From: JAIBJN01 sp035762005
GTDB taxonomy: Bacteria > Actinomycetota > Thermoleophilia > Gaiellales > Gaiellaceae
Direction of reading: 5' to 3'
DNA length: 64,000 nucleotides
Assembly (NCBI GenBank): GCA_035762005.1
Contig: DASTQA010000015.1
Location: 1-64,000, forward strand
The position numbers were made by a program, and so were the translations under genes. Below, piece after piece: positions 9,465 to 18,023 of the stretch (position 1 is its first letter; each line of letters starts with the position of its first letter). The notes beneath the pieces were generated by a model, which was not told the origin of the DNA, did not search any database, and worked only from the letters and a program-made list of their open reading frames with translations.

Positions 9465-10942
9465 CAGTCGCCCGCCCCCGCCAGCTCCTCGGCGCTCTCC
9501 GGCAGGTAGTCGACCGGGTACTCGAGGTGCTTCTCGAGGAGGCGCTTGATCTCGGCGAGCGCCTTCTCCTCGGTGACGCCCGGGACGTAGTTCGTGCCCG
9601 CAAGCGGCACCTTCGCCATCGCCGCGGCCTCGACCGTGAGCGCGCAGAGGTCCTCGGGCTCGAGCGAGTGGACGTTCGTCTTCCCGCAGGCGCGGGCGAG
9701 CATCTGCACCTCGAGCGTGAGCGTGTGCAGGAAGTTGTAGACCCGCTCGGCGGCCTCGTCGACGACGAGGCGCTTGCGGAGCTCCGGATCCTGCGTCGTG
9801 ATCCCGACCGGGCAGCGGCCGGTGTGGCAGTGGTAGCACTCGCCCGCCGGGACGCCGACCGTCCCCTCGTAGTCGGTGACGCCGGGGATCTCCTTGTTGC
9901 AGTTGAGCGCGATCAGCGCCGAGTGCCCGAGCGCGACGGCCTTCGCGCCGAGCGAGAGCGCCTTCGCGACGTCGCCGCCGTTCCGGATCCCCCCGGCGAC
10001 GACGAGGTCGATCTCGTCCGCGAGGCCGACGTCCTCGAGGGCGCGCCGCGCTTCCGGGATCGCGGCCATGAGCGGGATGCCCGTCTCCTCGGTGGCGATG
10101 TGCGGCCCCGCCCCGGTGCCGCCCTCGGCGCCGTCGAGGTAGATGATGTCCGGCCCGCACTTGGCGGCCATGCGGACGTCGTCGTAGACGCGGGCGGCGC
10201 CGAGCTTGAGCTGGATCGGGACCTGGTAGTCGGTCGCCTCGCGGATCTCCTGGATCTTCAGCGAGAGGTCGTCCGGGCCCAGCCAGTCGGGATGCCGCGC
10301 CGGCGAGCGCTGGTCGATCCCGGGCGGGAGCGAGCGCATCTCCGCCACCTGCTCCGTCACCTTCTGGCCCATGAGGTGGCCGCCGAGGCCGACCTTGCAG
10401 CCCTGGCCGATGAAGAACTCGACGGCGTCGGCGAGCATGAGGTGGTGCGGGTTGAACCCGTACCGGCTCTGGATGCACTGGTAGTACCACTTCGTCGAGA
10501 GCTCACGCTCGGGCGGGATCATTCCCCCCTCCCCCGAGCACGTGGCCGTCCCGGCCATGGAGGCGCCCTTGGCGAGCGCCATCTTCGCCTCGAGCGAGAG
10601 CGCTCCGAAGCTCATGCCGGTGATGTAGACGGGGATGTCGAGCTCGATCGGCTTCTTCGCGAAGCGTGCGCCGAGCACCGTCTTCGTCACGCACTTCTCC
10701 CGGTAGCCCTCGATCACGAACCGGGTCAGCGTCCCGGGCATGAACATGAGCTCGTCCCAGTGCGGGATCTTCTTGAACATCGAGAAGCCGCGCATCCGGT
10801 AGCGCCCGAGCTCGGCCTTCATGTGGATGTCGTTGACGACCTCGGGCGTGAAGATGGGGCTGCGGCCGAGGACGGTGCGCCGCTCGGGCTGGCGCGTGCC
10901 GTAGTTCTCGCCGACGGTCTCGTACCGGTCGCTTGTCGTCAT
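9464..10942 (-). CDS. FMN-binding glutamate synthase-like protein, GlxD/MgsC type
   Basis: 492 residues carrying the FMN/glutamate-synthase central barrel as a free-standing protein. Seen: FGALSLEAKMALAKGASMAGTATC and GEGGM (FMN/2-oxoglutarate region), KLGAARVYDDVR, YLDGAEGGTGAGPH, GGIRNGGDVAKALSLGAKAV, and the cysteine motif GECYHCHTGRCPVG expected to hold a 3Fe-4S cluster. In the known systems such a protein joins a separate amidotransferase and a GXGXG subunit to form glutamate or N-methylglutamate synthase. ATG start, 13 bases after the preceding gene. Whether ammonia or a methylamine is transferred cannot be told from sequence. Confidence 0.9.
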   Translation of the reverse strand: MTTSDRYETVGENYGTRQPERRTVLGRSPIFTPEVVNDIHMKAELGRYRMRGFSMFKKIPHWDELMFMPGTLTRFVIEGYREKCVTKTVLGARFAKKPIELDIPVYITGMSFGALSLEAKMALAKGASMAGTATCSGEGGMIPPERELSTKWYYQCIQSRYGFNPHHLMLADAVEFFIGQGCKVGLGGHLMGQKVTEQVAEMRSLPPGIDQRSPARHPDWLGPDDLSLKIQEIREATDYQVPIQLKLGAARVYDDVRMAAKCGPDIIYLDGAEGGTGAGPHIATEETGIPLMAAIPEARRALEDVGLADEIDLVVAGGIRNGGDVAKALSLGAKAVALGHSALIALNCNKEIPGVTDYEGTVGVPAGECYHCHTGRCPVGITTQDPELRKRLVVDEAAERVYNFLHTLTLEVQMLARACGKTNVHSLEPEDLCALTVEAAAMAKVPLAGTNYVPGVTEEKALAEIKRLLEKHLEYPVDYLPESAEELAGAGD

Positions 10943-10955
10943 GTCGGGCCTTTCC

Positions 10956-11747
10956 CTAGAGGACGAGCTTCCGCTCGGACGGCTCGAGGTGGTCGTAGTT
11001 GTAGAGCTTCTTGCCGCACACGAACTTCTGGAACTCGGGCGGGTCGCCGAGGCCGTAGATCCTGAACTTGCGCTCGATCAGCTCGGTGTCGGCGTCGGTC
11101 CACTCGCCGGGGACGCAGTCGATGCCGAGCGACTTCACCGTGCCCGCGACGTAGATCGTGCCGTCGTACATGGAGTCGCCGAGGCCCGGCCCGACGTTGC
11201 CGCAGAGGATCTGGCGGCCGCGCTGCATCATGAAGCCGGTCATCGAGCCCGCCTCGCCGAGCGAGATGATCGTGCCGCCCTTCTGGTCGATGCCGGTGCG
11301 GGCGCCGACCCTGCCCTTGATGACGACATCGCCCCCGCGGAGCGCAGCCGCGGTGAGCGAGCCCGCGTTCCCCTCGACGACGACGACGCCCGACATCATG
11401 TTCTCGAAGGCCGACCAGCCGACCCTGCCCTTGACGTGGACCTCGGGGCCGTCGATCAGCCCGCAGCCGAAGTACCCCAGGCTCCCGTCGAAGGTGATGC
11501 GGCAGCGGGTGAGAATGGCGACGCCGAGCGAGTGGCGCGAGCCCGGGTTGAGCACGGTGACGTCGCCGACGCCCTCCTCGTAGACGAGGCGGCGGAGCTC
11601 GAGGTTGATCTCCCGCGTCGTCAGCTCCTTCGCGTCGAAGACGGCCTTCCCGTCGGCGACCTCGGCGTTCCGCGGCGCCTCGGCGTGCGGCTCCGCGAGC
11701 CCGCGCGCGTCGTAGCTGATCCGGTGCTCGCCGGCTACCGCTCCCAT
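10956..11747 (-). CDS. Glutamate synthase GXGXG-domain subunit, GlxC/MgsB type
   Basis: 263 residues. It equals the C-terminal beta-helix domain of large glutamate synthases, encoded separately. Repeated glycine turns are visible (HVKGRVGWSAFENMMSG, VVEGNAGSLTAAALRGGDV, VIKGRVGARTG, GGTIISLGEAGSMTGFMM), ending in an acidic and tyrosine-rich tail. In glutamate synthase this domain supports the ammonia channel between the amidotransferase and FMN sites. ATG 11747 overlaps the 3' end of the amidotransferase gene by 13 bases in another frame, implying translational coupling; the long upstream open frame is only a shadow of that gene. Confidence 0.88.
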   Translation of the reverse strand: MGAVAGEHRISYDARGLAEPHAEAPRNAEVADGKAVFDAKELTTREINLELRRLVYEEGVGDVTVLNPGSRHSLGVAILTRCRITFDGSLGYFGCGLIDGPEVHVKGRVGWSAFENMMSGVVVVEGNAGSLTAAALRGGDVVIKGRVGARTGIDQKGGTIISLGEAGSMTGFMMQRGRQILCGNVGPGLGDSMYDGTIYVAGTVKSLGIDCVPGEWTDADTELIERKFRIYGLGDPPEFQKFVCGKKLYNYDHLEPSERKLVL

Positions 11748-12667
11748 ACCATGACCTCCCCCTCGTACGGGTCGTAGGTGTCGATCTCGTGGTCGATGAC
11801 CGCCCGGATGGCGATCTCCTCCGAGGCGAGCGCGACGACGCCGTCCGCCTCGTAGAGGACGAGCGGCTTCGCCGCCATCTCGTCCTTGCAGACGCCGAGC
11901 GCGTCCTCGGTGACGGCGATGTACGTGAAGACGCCGTCGAGCTCCTCGAGCGAGGCGCGCATGGCGTCCTCGAGGCTCGCCCCCTCGCTCATCTTCTCGG
12001 CGAGGTAGACGGCGATGATCTCGGAGTCGCACTCGGACTGGAACCGGTGGCCCGCGCGCTCGAGGCGGCGCTTCCACTGGAAGTAGTTCGTGAGCTGGCC
12101 GTTGTGGACGACGGCGACGTCGGTGAAGGGATAGGCCCAGTACGGGTGGGCGCCCGAGATGTCGACGTCGGACTCGGTCGCCATGCGCACGTGCCCGATC
12201 GCGTGCGTGCCCGAGAAGCCCTTGAGGTCGTACTGCTCGGCCACCTCCTCGGCGTCCCCCAGGTCCTTGACGATCTCGAGCGAGTGCCCGAGCGAGAGCA
12301 CCTCGCAGTCGGGAATGTCCTCCATCCGGTCGGCCAGCTCCTTGAGGTTCCCGTTCGGGAGCTCGAACGAGATCCTGTAGGCGTACTCGGTCTCCTCGTC
12401 CACCTCGTGGAGGTGAGCGCCCATGCTCTTGAGCCGCTGCAGCACCTGCCCCTGGTGGCGGTCGATCCGGTCGGAGTACTCGAAGTCCCGCGGCGTGTTC
12501 GCGTCCGCGAGCTTGTAGCGCATGACCAGGCGGTGGTCATGGGGCCGGTAGAGCGCGTACCCGGTCGAGTCGGGACCCCGGTGCTTCATGGACTGGAGCA
12601 TCCGGGTCATGTCGCGACCGACCTCGTGGGTGCCGTCCCGGTAGATGATGCCTGCGATTCCGCACAT
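11735..12667 (-). CDS. Class II glutamine amidotransferase subunit, GlxB/MgsA type
   Basis: 310 residues. It cleaves glutamine and hands on ammonia. After removal of Met1, Cys2 (MCGIAGIIYRDG) is the nucleophile; supporting motifs are MKHRGPDSTG, IGHVRMATESDVD, and AVVHNGQLTNYFQWKRRLE, which match the class II (Ntn) fold. The middle (about 60-150) is an insertion not found in PurF or GltB amidotransferases but typical of the GlxB group. Fourteen bases separate it from the glutamine synthetase-like gene, and it overlaps the GXGXG gene downstream. Partner subunits are the next two genes. Confidence 0.9.
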   Translation of the reverse strand: MCGIAGIIYRDGTHEVGRDMTRMLQSMKHRGPDSTGYALYRPHDHRLVMRYKLADANTPRDFEYSDRIDRHQGQVLQRLKSMGAHLHEVDEETEYAYRISFELPNGNLKELADRMEDIPDCEVLSLGHSLEIVKDLGDAEEVAEQYDLKGFSGTHAIGHVRMATESDVDISGAHPYWAYPFTDVAVVHNGQLTNYFQWKRRLERAGHRFQSECDSEIIAVYLAEKMSEGASLEDAMRASLEELDGVFTYIAVTEDALGVCKDEMAAKPLVLYEADGVVALASEEIAIRAVIDHEIDTYDPYEGEVMVWER

Positions 12668-12682
12668 GTCGTGTCCCCTTCG

Positions 12683-14080
12683 CTAGGGCAGCACGTCGAG
12701 GTACTCCCGCACGTCCCAGTCGCTCACCTGGGCGCAGTAGCGCTCCCACTCGTCGCGCTTGTAGTGCATGAAGACACGGTACATATCGCCGGGCAGCGCG
12801 GACCGGACGACGTCGTCCGCCTCGAGCGCGTCGAGGGCGTCGCCGAAGGTCATGGGGATCTTCCTGACCTCCTTGCCGGCCTCCATGGCGTCGTAGATGT
12901 TGCGCTCCTCCGGCTCGCCGGGATCGAGCTTGCGGTCGATCCCGTCCCGCATCGCGGCGATGAGCGTCGCAAGCGAGAGGTAGGGGTTGACGGCGGAGTC
13001 GACGGAGCGGTACTCGAAGCGGCCCGGCGCGGAGACGCGAAGCGCGGTCGTCCGGTTCTGGTAGCCCCAGTCGGCGAAGACCGGGGCCCAGAAGCCCGTG
13101 TCCCAAAGGCGCCGGTAGGAGTTCACGGTCGGAGCGGTCACGGCGGTGAGCGCGCCGAGGTGCTCGATGATCCCGCCGATCGCGTAGAGGCCGGTCTGGC
13201 TCGGGCGCTGCCGGTCCTCGGTCTCCGGCATGAAGGCGTTCTCGTCGCCGCGCCAGAGGGAGATGTTGTGGTGGCAGCCGTTCGCGGAGACGCCCATGAA
13301 CGGCTTCGGCATGAAGCAGGGGAAGGCGTCGAGCTCACGCCCGACCTGCTTGCAGACCTGCCGGAAGGTCGAGAGGTTGTCGGCCGTCCGCTCGGCCCTG
13401 TCGAAGCCGAAGTTGAGCTCGATCTGGCCGGGAGCGTCCTCGTGGTCGCCCTGGATCATGTCGAGCTCCATCCGCTGTCCGTACTCAATCACCTTGTGGA
13501 TGATGGGCTGGAGCTCGGAGAACTGGTCGATGTGGTAGCAGTAGGGCTTCGTCTTGCCCTCCACCGAGGGCTGGCCGTCGTCGTCGAGCTTGAGCCACAT
13601 CATCTCGGGCTCGGTGCCGGCGCGGAGGTGGAGGCCGGTCTCCTCCTCGAACTGCGCCTGGATGCGCTTGAGATTCCCGCGGCAGTCCGACGTGAGGAAC
13701 GCGCCCGGGTCCTCCCGCTCCTCCCGGTTGCGGAAGCACGTCACCCACACGCGCGCCACCTTCGAGTCCCACGGGAGCGGCATGAACGTCTCCGGCTCCG
13801 GGACGCCGACGAGCTCCGCCGCCTCCGGCCCGTAGCCGATGTAGTTGCCGTGCCGGTCGGTGAAGAGGTTCGCCGTCGCGCCGTACACGAGCTGGAAGCC
13901 CTTGTTCGCGACCGTCTCCCAGTGCGGCGAGGGGACGCCCTTGCCCATGATCCGGCCCGTGACGGACGGGAACTGGTAGTAGACGTAGGTGATCCCGAGC
14001 TCGTCGATCCTGCGGCGAACGTCGGCGATCTTCTCGTCGCGGCCCTCGGCGCTGACGAAGGCTTCAAGGTCGGTCGGCAC
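12683..14080 (-). CDS. Glutamine synthetase-like ligase, GlnT / gamma-glutamylmethylamide synthetase type
   Basis: 465 residues of glutamine synthetase superfamily. Catalytic landmarks are present in modified form: GTEPEMMW for the metal glutamates, GDHEDAPGQIELNF, KPFMGVSANGCHHNISLW for ATP/glutamate, and FEYRSVDSAVNPYLSLAT near the C-terminus. These variants fit the GlnT/GMAS branch rather than housekeeping GlnA; those enzymes make gamma-glutamyl amides from glutamate and ammonia or methylamine. First gene of a five-gene operon; GTG start preceded by GAGGAGGG. A 17-base palindrome lies 51 bases upstream. Context with amine-oxidising genes elsewhere in the window favours assimilation of amine nitrogen. 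Confidence 0.9.
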   Translation of the reverse strand: MPTDLEAFVSAEGRDEKIADVRRRIDELGITYVYYQFPSVTGRIMGKGVPSPHWETVANKGFQLVYGATANLFTDRHGNYIGYGPEAAELVGVPEPETFMPLPWDSKVARVWVTCFRNREEREDPGAFLTSDCRGNLKRIQAQFEEETGLHLRAGTEPEMMWLKLDDDGQPSVEGKTKPYCYHIDQFSELQPIIHKVIEYGQRMELDMIQGDHEDAPGQIELNFGFDRAERTADNLSTFRQVCKQVGRELDAFPCFMPKPFMGVSANGCHHNISLWRGDENAFMPETEDRQRPSQTGLYAIGGIIEHLGALTAVTAPTVNSYRRLWDTGFWAPVFADWGYQNRTTALRVSAPGRFEYRSVDSAVNPYLSLATLIAAMRDGIDRKLDPGEPEERNIYDAMEAGKEVRKIPMTFGDALDALEADDVVRSALPGDMYRVFMHYKRDEWERYCAQVSDWDVREYLDVLP

Positions 14081-14503
14081 GGGCTCCCTCCTCGTTTCTC
14101 GGCGCGACCCCCGGGGCCGCCGCTACAGGAGGGCAATACTATTGCCCGCCGCGACGCGCCTCCAGCGCCGTCGGTCGGGGTGGTGACGGGCTCGATCCAT
14201 CGCACGGAGACCCTGTTTTCGCCGTTGCCCGCGGCCGCTCGCAGCTGCCCGCGGGCGTTCCCCGAGAGAGGTGCCGAAGGTCGCGGCCCGCGGGACTCGC
14301 GGCACCGTGCGACCCACGGTCGCGACGTCTCGCCGGGACGTCTAGACGCGCGCGCGCCCGAGGGGCCGGCCGCGGGCCTCCCTCCGGTTCCAGCGTATCC
14401 GGCGCGGGCGCGCGTGTCTGTCGCGGACCGTGCCGAGAGCGGGCCGGAACGGTGCCGTCCTCCGACGGCGGAAATCTGCCCGGGCGCTCCCGCCCCGCGG
14501 GTG
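14081..14503. other. Gene-free regulatory region upstream of glnT-like operon
   Basis: About 420 bases with no credible gene on either strand. It holds the glnT-like ribosome site (next to 14081), the 17-base palindrome at 14131-14147, and a long GC-rich stretch (14230-14500) with several short self-complementary runs. I searched by eye for a tRNA or a glutamine-type riboswitch and could support neither. Confidence 0.5.
14131..14147. promoter_or_regulatory. Perfect 17-base palindrome, probable operator of the glnT-glx operon
   Basis: GGGCAATACTATTGCCC: 8-base arms around a single C, in a region otherwise nearly free of A/T. It ends about 51 bases before the GTG of the glutamine synthetase-like gene, in the position of a promoter-proximal operator. 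Binding protein unknown; symmetry fits a dimeric helix-turn-helix regulator. Confidence 0.6.
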
Positions 14504-14845
14504 CTAGTCGTCGAGGTCGAGCTCGCGGGTGACGAGGTGCTCGTAGAGCGCCCGATAGAGGCCGACCGCCTCGCCGATCTCGGCCGGGTCGACGTTCAGG
14601 CCACGCTCGGCGCGCGTGGCGACATCCCGCGCGGCGTGGAAGCTCGCGAGGACGTCCGGGTCGATCCCCTCCTCGGCCGTCCGCTCCAGCTCCCCGTCCT
14701 CGAGCGGGTAGCCCGCCTCGCGCAGCATCCGCTCGACGAGCCCGTCGACCTCCGGGAGCGCTTCCTCGGGGGAGTCGACGACGAGCGGCTCGAGCGCCTC
14801 CCACTCGGTCCGCCAGAAATGACGATCCAGTCCCGGCTCGTGCAT
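14504..14845 (-). CDS. Conserved-looking small acidic protein, function unknown
   Basis: 113 residues, soluble, strongly acidic, predicted mostly helical (HFWRTEWEALEPLVVDSPEEAL; VDGLVERMLREAGYPL; IGEAVGLYRALYEHLV). The C-terminus ends ELDLDD. No cofactor or DNA-binding motif. A TAGGAC hexamer lies 6 bases before the ATG, suggesting its own leaderless promoter. It is divergent from purD (62 bases apart) and downstream of nothing obvious, so context gives no function. Confidence 0.65.
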   Translation of the reverse strand: MHEPGLDRHFWRTEWEALEPLVVDSPEEALPEVDGLVERMLREAGYPLEDGELERTAEEGIDPDVLASFHAARDVATRAERGLNVDPAEIGEAVGLYRALYEHLVTRELDLDD

Positions 14846-14894
14846 GGCGGGGTCCTACCTCGCCCCGCCGGTCTCAAACGCCCGGGACGGAGAC

Positions 14895-14900
14895 TAGACT
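14895..14900 (+). promoter_or_regulatory. -10 hexamer TAGACT of purD (leaderless)
   Basis: TAGACT with 7 bases (CGCCCGC) to the GTG start of purD and no ribosome site in between. Confidence 0.55.
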
Positions 14901-14907
14901 CGCCCGC

Positions 14908-16128
14908 GTGAACGTCCTCGTCGTGGGTTCGGGCGGCCGCGAGCACGCCCTGGCCTGGAAGCTCGCCCAGAGTCCGGCGCTCGGCGAGCTTCACGCGGCG
15001 CCCGGAAACCCGGGCATCGCCCGGCTCGGCGCCTGCCACCCGCTGCGCCCCGACGACGCCGACTCCCTCCTCGGCCTCTGCCGCGAGGCAGGCGTCGACC
15101 TCGTCGTCGTCGGGCCCGAGGCGCCCCTCGTCGCCGGGCTCGCAGACGAGCTTCGCCATGCCGGCGTCGCGGTGTTCGGCCCCGGCGCCGCGGCCGCGCG
15201 CATCGAGGGATCGAAGCTCTTCGCCAAGGACGTCATGCGCGCCGCGGGGGTGGCGACCGCCGAGGCGCTCGACGACGTTCGCTCCCCCTGCGTCGTCAAG
15301 GCGGACGGCCTCGCAGCAGGCAAGGGAGTCTTCGTGTGCCGGACGGAGGACGAGGCGGCGGCGGCTCTCGCGCGGGCGCGGGCGCTCGGCGGCGACGTCG
15401 TCGTCGAGGAGCTCCTCGAGGGGGAGGAGGTCTCGCTCTTCGCGCTCTGCGCCGGGGAGACCGCGCTCCCGCTCGCTCCGGCGCAGGACTTCAAGCGCCT
15501 CCGCGACGGGGACGAGGGCCCGAACACGGGCGGGATGGGCAGCTACTCGCCGGTGCCTCACCTGCCGCCGGACCGGGCGGAGGAGCTCGTCGAGGCCGTG
15601 CACGTGCCCGTGCTGCGCGAGCTGAGCCGTCGCGGCTCGCCGTTCCAGGGCCTCCTCTACGCCGGGCTGATGCTGACCTCCGAAGGTCCCCGGGTGCTCG
15701 AGTTCAACTGCCGGTTCGGCGACCCCGAGACGCAGGCGATCGTCCCACGCCTGGAAGGCGACCTGCTCGCGGCGCTCGCCGCAGCCTCGACGGGCTCGCT
15801 CGCCGGGGTTGAGCTCGGCGCCGGGCCGGACGCCGCGGTGAGCGTCGTCGTCGCCGCGGCGGGCTACCCGGAGGCACCGGTGACGGGCGATCCCATCGCC
15901 GGCCTCGGCGAGGCGGAGTCGGAGGGCGCGCTCGTCTTCCACGCCGGGACAGCCAGACGGGGCGACTCGCTCGTGAGCGCCGGCGGTCGCGTGCTGAACG
16001 TCACGGCGGTGGCACCGTCGCTCGGAGCGGCGCGCGAGCTCGCCTACCGTGCGGTCGAGCGGATCGAGCTGGCCGGGGCCCAGTACCGCCGCGACGTCGC
16101 CCTCGGAGCCGTCCATGCCGCCGCCTGA
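14908..16128 (+). CDS. purD: Phosphoribosylamine-glycine ligase
   Basis: Second step of purine synthesis: joins glycine to 5-phosphoribosylamine with ATP, giving GAR. 406 residues, usual length is about 420. Seen: N-terminal VLVVGSGGREHALAWKL, ATP-grasp core VVKADGLAAGKGVFV, the family signature around RFGDPETQAI and FNCRFGDPE. Cytoplasmic. GTG start with a -10 hexamer immediately upstream, so likely leaderless. Its last 14 bases overlap purE. First gene of a block purD-purE, purB-purC-purS-purQ. Confidence 0.96.
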   Translation: MNVLVVGSGGREHALAWKLAQSPALGELHAAPGNPGIARLGACHPLRPDDADSLLGLCREAGVDLVVVGPEAPLVAGLADELRHAGVAVFGPGAAAARIEGSKLFAKDVMRAAGVATAEALDDVRSPCVVKADGLAAGKGVFVCRTEDEAAAALARARALGGDVVVEELLEGEEVSLFALCAGETALPLAPAQDFKRLRDGDEGPNTGGMGSYSPVPHLPPDRAEELVEAVHVPVLRELSRRGSPFQGLLYAGLMLTSEGPRVLEFNCRFGDPETQAIVPRLEGDLLAALAAASTGSLAGVELGAGPDAAVSVVVAAAGYPEAPVTGDPIAGLGEAESEGALVFHAGTARRGDSLVSAGGRVLNVTAVAPSLGAARELAYRAVERIELAGAQYRRDVALGAVHAAA

Positions 16129-16621
16129 AGAGAGCCCGCTCCCGCTGCCGATCCTCGAGGAGTACGAGGAGGCCGGTCCGCTCGTCGGCATCCTCGTCGG
16201 CTCCGAGTCGGATCGTGACGCAATCGAGCCGGCCGGCGCCGAGCTCGACGAGCGAGGGATCTCCTGGGAGCTCCGCGTGCTCTCGGCCCACCGGGATCCT
16301 CGCGCCGTGGCGGAGTACGCCTCGACGGCGGCGCTCCGCGGCGTGCGCGTCGTGATCGCGGGAGCCGGCATGGCGGCCGCCCTCCCGGGCGTCGTCGCCG
16401 CGTACACCGACCTCCCCGTGATCGGCGTCCCGCTCACCTCCTCGAAGAGCGTCCTCGGCGGGCTCGACGCGCTCCTCTCGATCGTCCAGATGCCGCCGGG
16501 CGTCCCGGTCGCCTGCGTCTCCGTGAACGGCGCGCGCAACGCCGCCGTCCTCGCCGCGAAGATCCTGGGACAGGGCGGCGGCTACCCGAGAGGGCCGGGG
16601 CGGACGACGACGGAGCCGTAG
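16115..16621 (+). CDS. purE: N5-carboxyaminoimidazole ribonucleotide mutase (PurE class I)
   Basis: Converts N5-CAIR to CAIR. 168 residues. Seen: VGILVGSESDRD, the catalytic-histidine motif VLSAHRDP, IAGAGMAAALPGVVAAYT and VIGVPLTSS. Two usually constant positions differ: GSxSDW is here GSESDR and SAHRTP is SAHRDP; the key Ser, Asp and His remain. ATG 16115 overlaps purD by 14 bases; earlier in-frame codons belong to the purD shadow. A class I PurE needs PurK, which is not in this window, so purK must lie elsewhere. The first 20 residues before the fold are a proline/glutamate-rich extension. Confidence 0.93.
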   Translation: MPPPEESPLPLPILEEYEEAGPLVGILVGSESDRDAIEPAGAELDERGISWELRVLSAHRDPRAVAEYASTAALRGVRVVIAGAGMAAALPGVVAAYTDLPVIGVPLTSSKSVLGGLDALLSIVQMPPGVPVACVSVNGARNAAVLAAKILGQGGGYPRGPGRTTTEP

Positions 16622-16669
16622 GTCGGCCCGAAGCCGGGGCACCCGCGCCGAGTCGACCTGGGCAGCTTC

Positions 16670-16675
16670 TACAAT
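16670..16675 (+). promoter_or_regulatory. -10 hexamer TACAAT of purB (leaderless)
   Basis: TACAAT, the closest match to the -10 consensus in this list, with 7 bases (CGGGACG) to the GTG start. Confidence 0.6.
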
Positions 16676-16682
16676 CGGGACG

Positions 16683-18023
16683 GTGATCGCCCGCTACTCC
16701 CGCCCGGCCATGAAGCGCGTCTGGTCGGAGGAGGGCAGGCTCGCGCGCTGGCTCGAGGTCGAGCTCGCCGCCCTCGACGCGTGGGCGGAGGTGGGCGCCG
16801 TCCCGGCCGAGGCGGCCGCCGAGGTGCGCGAGCAGGCGGTCGCCCCCTCGCCCGAGCGCGTCGCCGAGATCGAGGAGCGCACCCAGCACGACCTGGCTGC
16901 CTTCGTCGACGCCGTCGCCGAGCCGCTCGGACCGGCCGGACGGTGGCTTCACTACGGGCTGACGTCCTCCGACGTCCTCGACACCGCGACCGCGCTCCAG
17001 GTCCGCGAAGCGGGCGCGCTGATCCTCGCCGGGCTCGAGGACGCGCTCGCCGCCGTCATGCGGCGGGCGGAGGAGCACCGCGACACGGTGATGGCGGGGC
17101 GAACCCACGGCGTCCACGCGGAGCCGATCACGTTCGGCGCGAAGCTCGCGGGCTGGGCGTTCGAGCTCGAGCGCGACCGCGAGCGCGTCGTGACCGCGCT
17201 CGCGGGCATGCGGATCGGCAAGCTCGCCGGGGCAGTCGGGACGTACGGCGGCGGCAGCCCCGAGGTCGAGCGCATCGCCTGCGATCGTCTGGGCCTCGTG
17301 CCCGAGGAGGTCTCGACCCAGGTCGTGCCGCGCGACCGGCACGCCGAGCTCCTCGGCGCGCTCGCCGTCTGCGCCGCCTCGCTCGAGCGGTTCGCGACCG
17401 AGATCCGTCACCTCGCGCGCACGGAGCTCCGCGAGGTCCAGGAGCCGTTCCGCCGAGGCCAGAAGGGCTCCTCCGCGATGCCGCACAAGCGCAACCCGGT
17501 CGTGGCGGAGCGCATCTGCGGGCTCGCGCGGGTCGTTCGCTCGGCGGCCGGGGTCGCGCTCGAGAACGTCGCCCTCTGGCACGAGCGGGACATCTCGCAC
17601 TCGAGCGCCGAGCGCGTCGTGCTGCCGGATGCGTTCCTGGCGCTCGACTACATGCTCGACCGCTTCACCTGGCTCGTCGACGGTCTCGTCGTGGACGCCC
17701 GCCGTATGCGCCGGAACCTCGACGCGTCGCTCGGCCTCGTCTTCAGCCAGCGCGTCCTGCTCGCGCTCGTCGCCTCCGGCCTCTCCCGGGACGACGCGTA
17801 CAGGCTCGTCCAGCGAAACGCGCTCGCCGCCTGGGACGAGGAGCGCGACTTCCGCGAGCTCCTCTCGCGCGACGACGAGATCGCCGCCCGGCTCGACCCG
17901 GAGGCGCTCGCGGGGGCGTTCGACGTGCGGAGCGCGCTCGAGCACGTCGACGTCGTCTTCGAGCGCCTGGGGGCGCTCGCCGACCGGGTTGCCGACCGAA
18001 AGGGGGATGCTGTCCATGCCTGA
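16683..18023 (+). CDS. purB: Adenylosuccinate lyase
   Basis: Cleaves SAICAR to AICAR and adenylosuccinate to AMP, both releasing fumarate. 446 residues. Fumarase/aspartase-superfamily signature GSSAMPHKRNP near residue 262, with the flexible serine loop just before it; catalytic-histidine regions GLTSSDVLDTA and GRTHGVHAEPITFG are intact. GTG start 7 bases after TACAAT, so this gene appears to have its own leaderless promoter although purE ends only 61 bases upstream. Overlaps purC by 8 bases. Cytoplasmic homotetramer in the family. Confidence 0.96.
   Translation: MIARYSRPAMKRVWSEEGRLARWLEVELAALDAWAEVGAVPAEAAAEVREQAVAPSPERVAEIEERTQHDLAAFVDAVAEPLGPAGRWLHYGLTSSDVLDTATALQVREAGALILAGLEDALAAVMRRAEEHRDTVMAGRTHGVHAEPITFGAKLAGWAFELERDRERVVTALAGMRIGKLAGAVGTYGGGSPEVERIACDRLGLVPEEVSTQVVPRDRHAELLGALAVCAASLERFATEIRHLARTELREVQEPFRRGQKGSSAMPHKRNPVVAERICGLARVVRSAAGVALENVALWHERDISHSSAERVVLPDAFLALDYMLDRFTWLVDGLVVDARRMRRNLDASLGLVFSQRVLLALVASGLSRDDAYRLVQRNALAAWDEERDFRELLSRDDEIAARLDPEALAGAFDVRSALEHVDVVFERLGALADRVADRKGDAVHA

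Noticed and set aside
14081..14503. A tRNA or glutamine-type riboswitch upstream of the glutamine synthetase-like gene
   Set aside because: No cloverleaf or T-loop motif and none of the conserved short motifs of glutamine riboswitches could be found; only the palindrome stands out.
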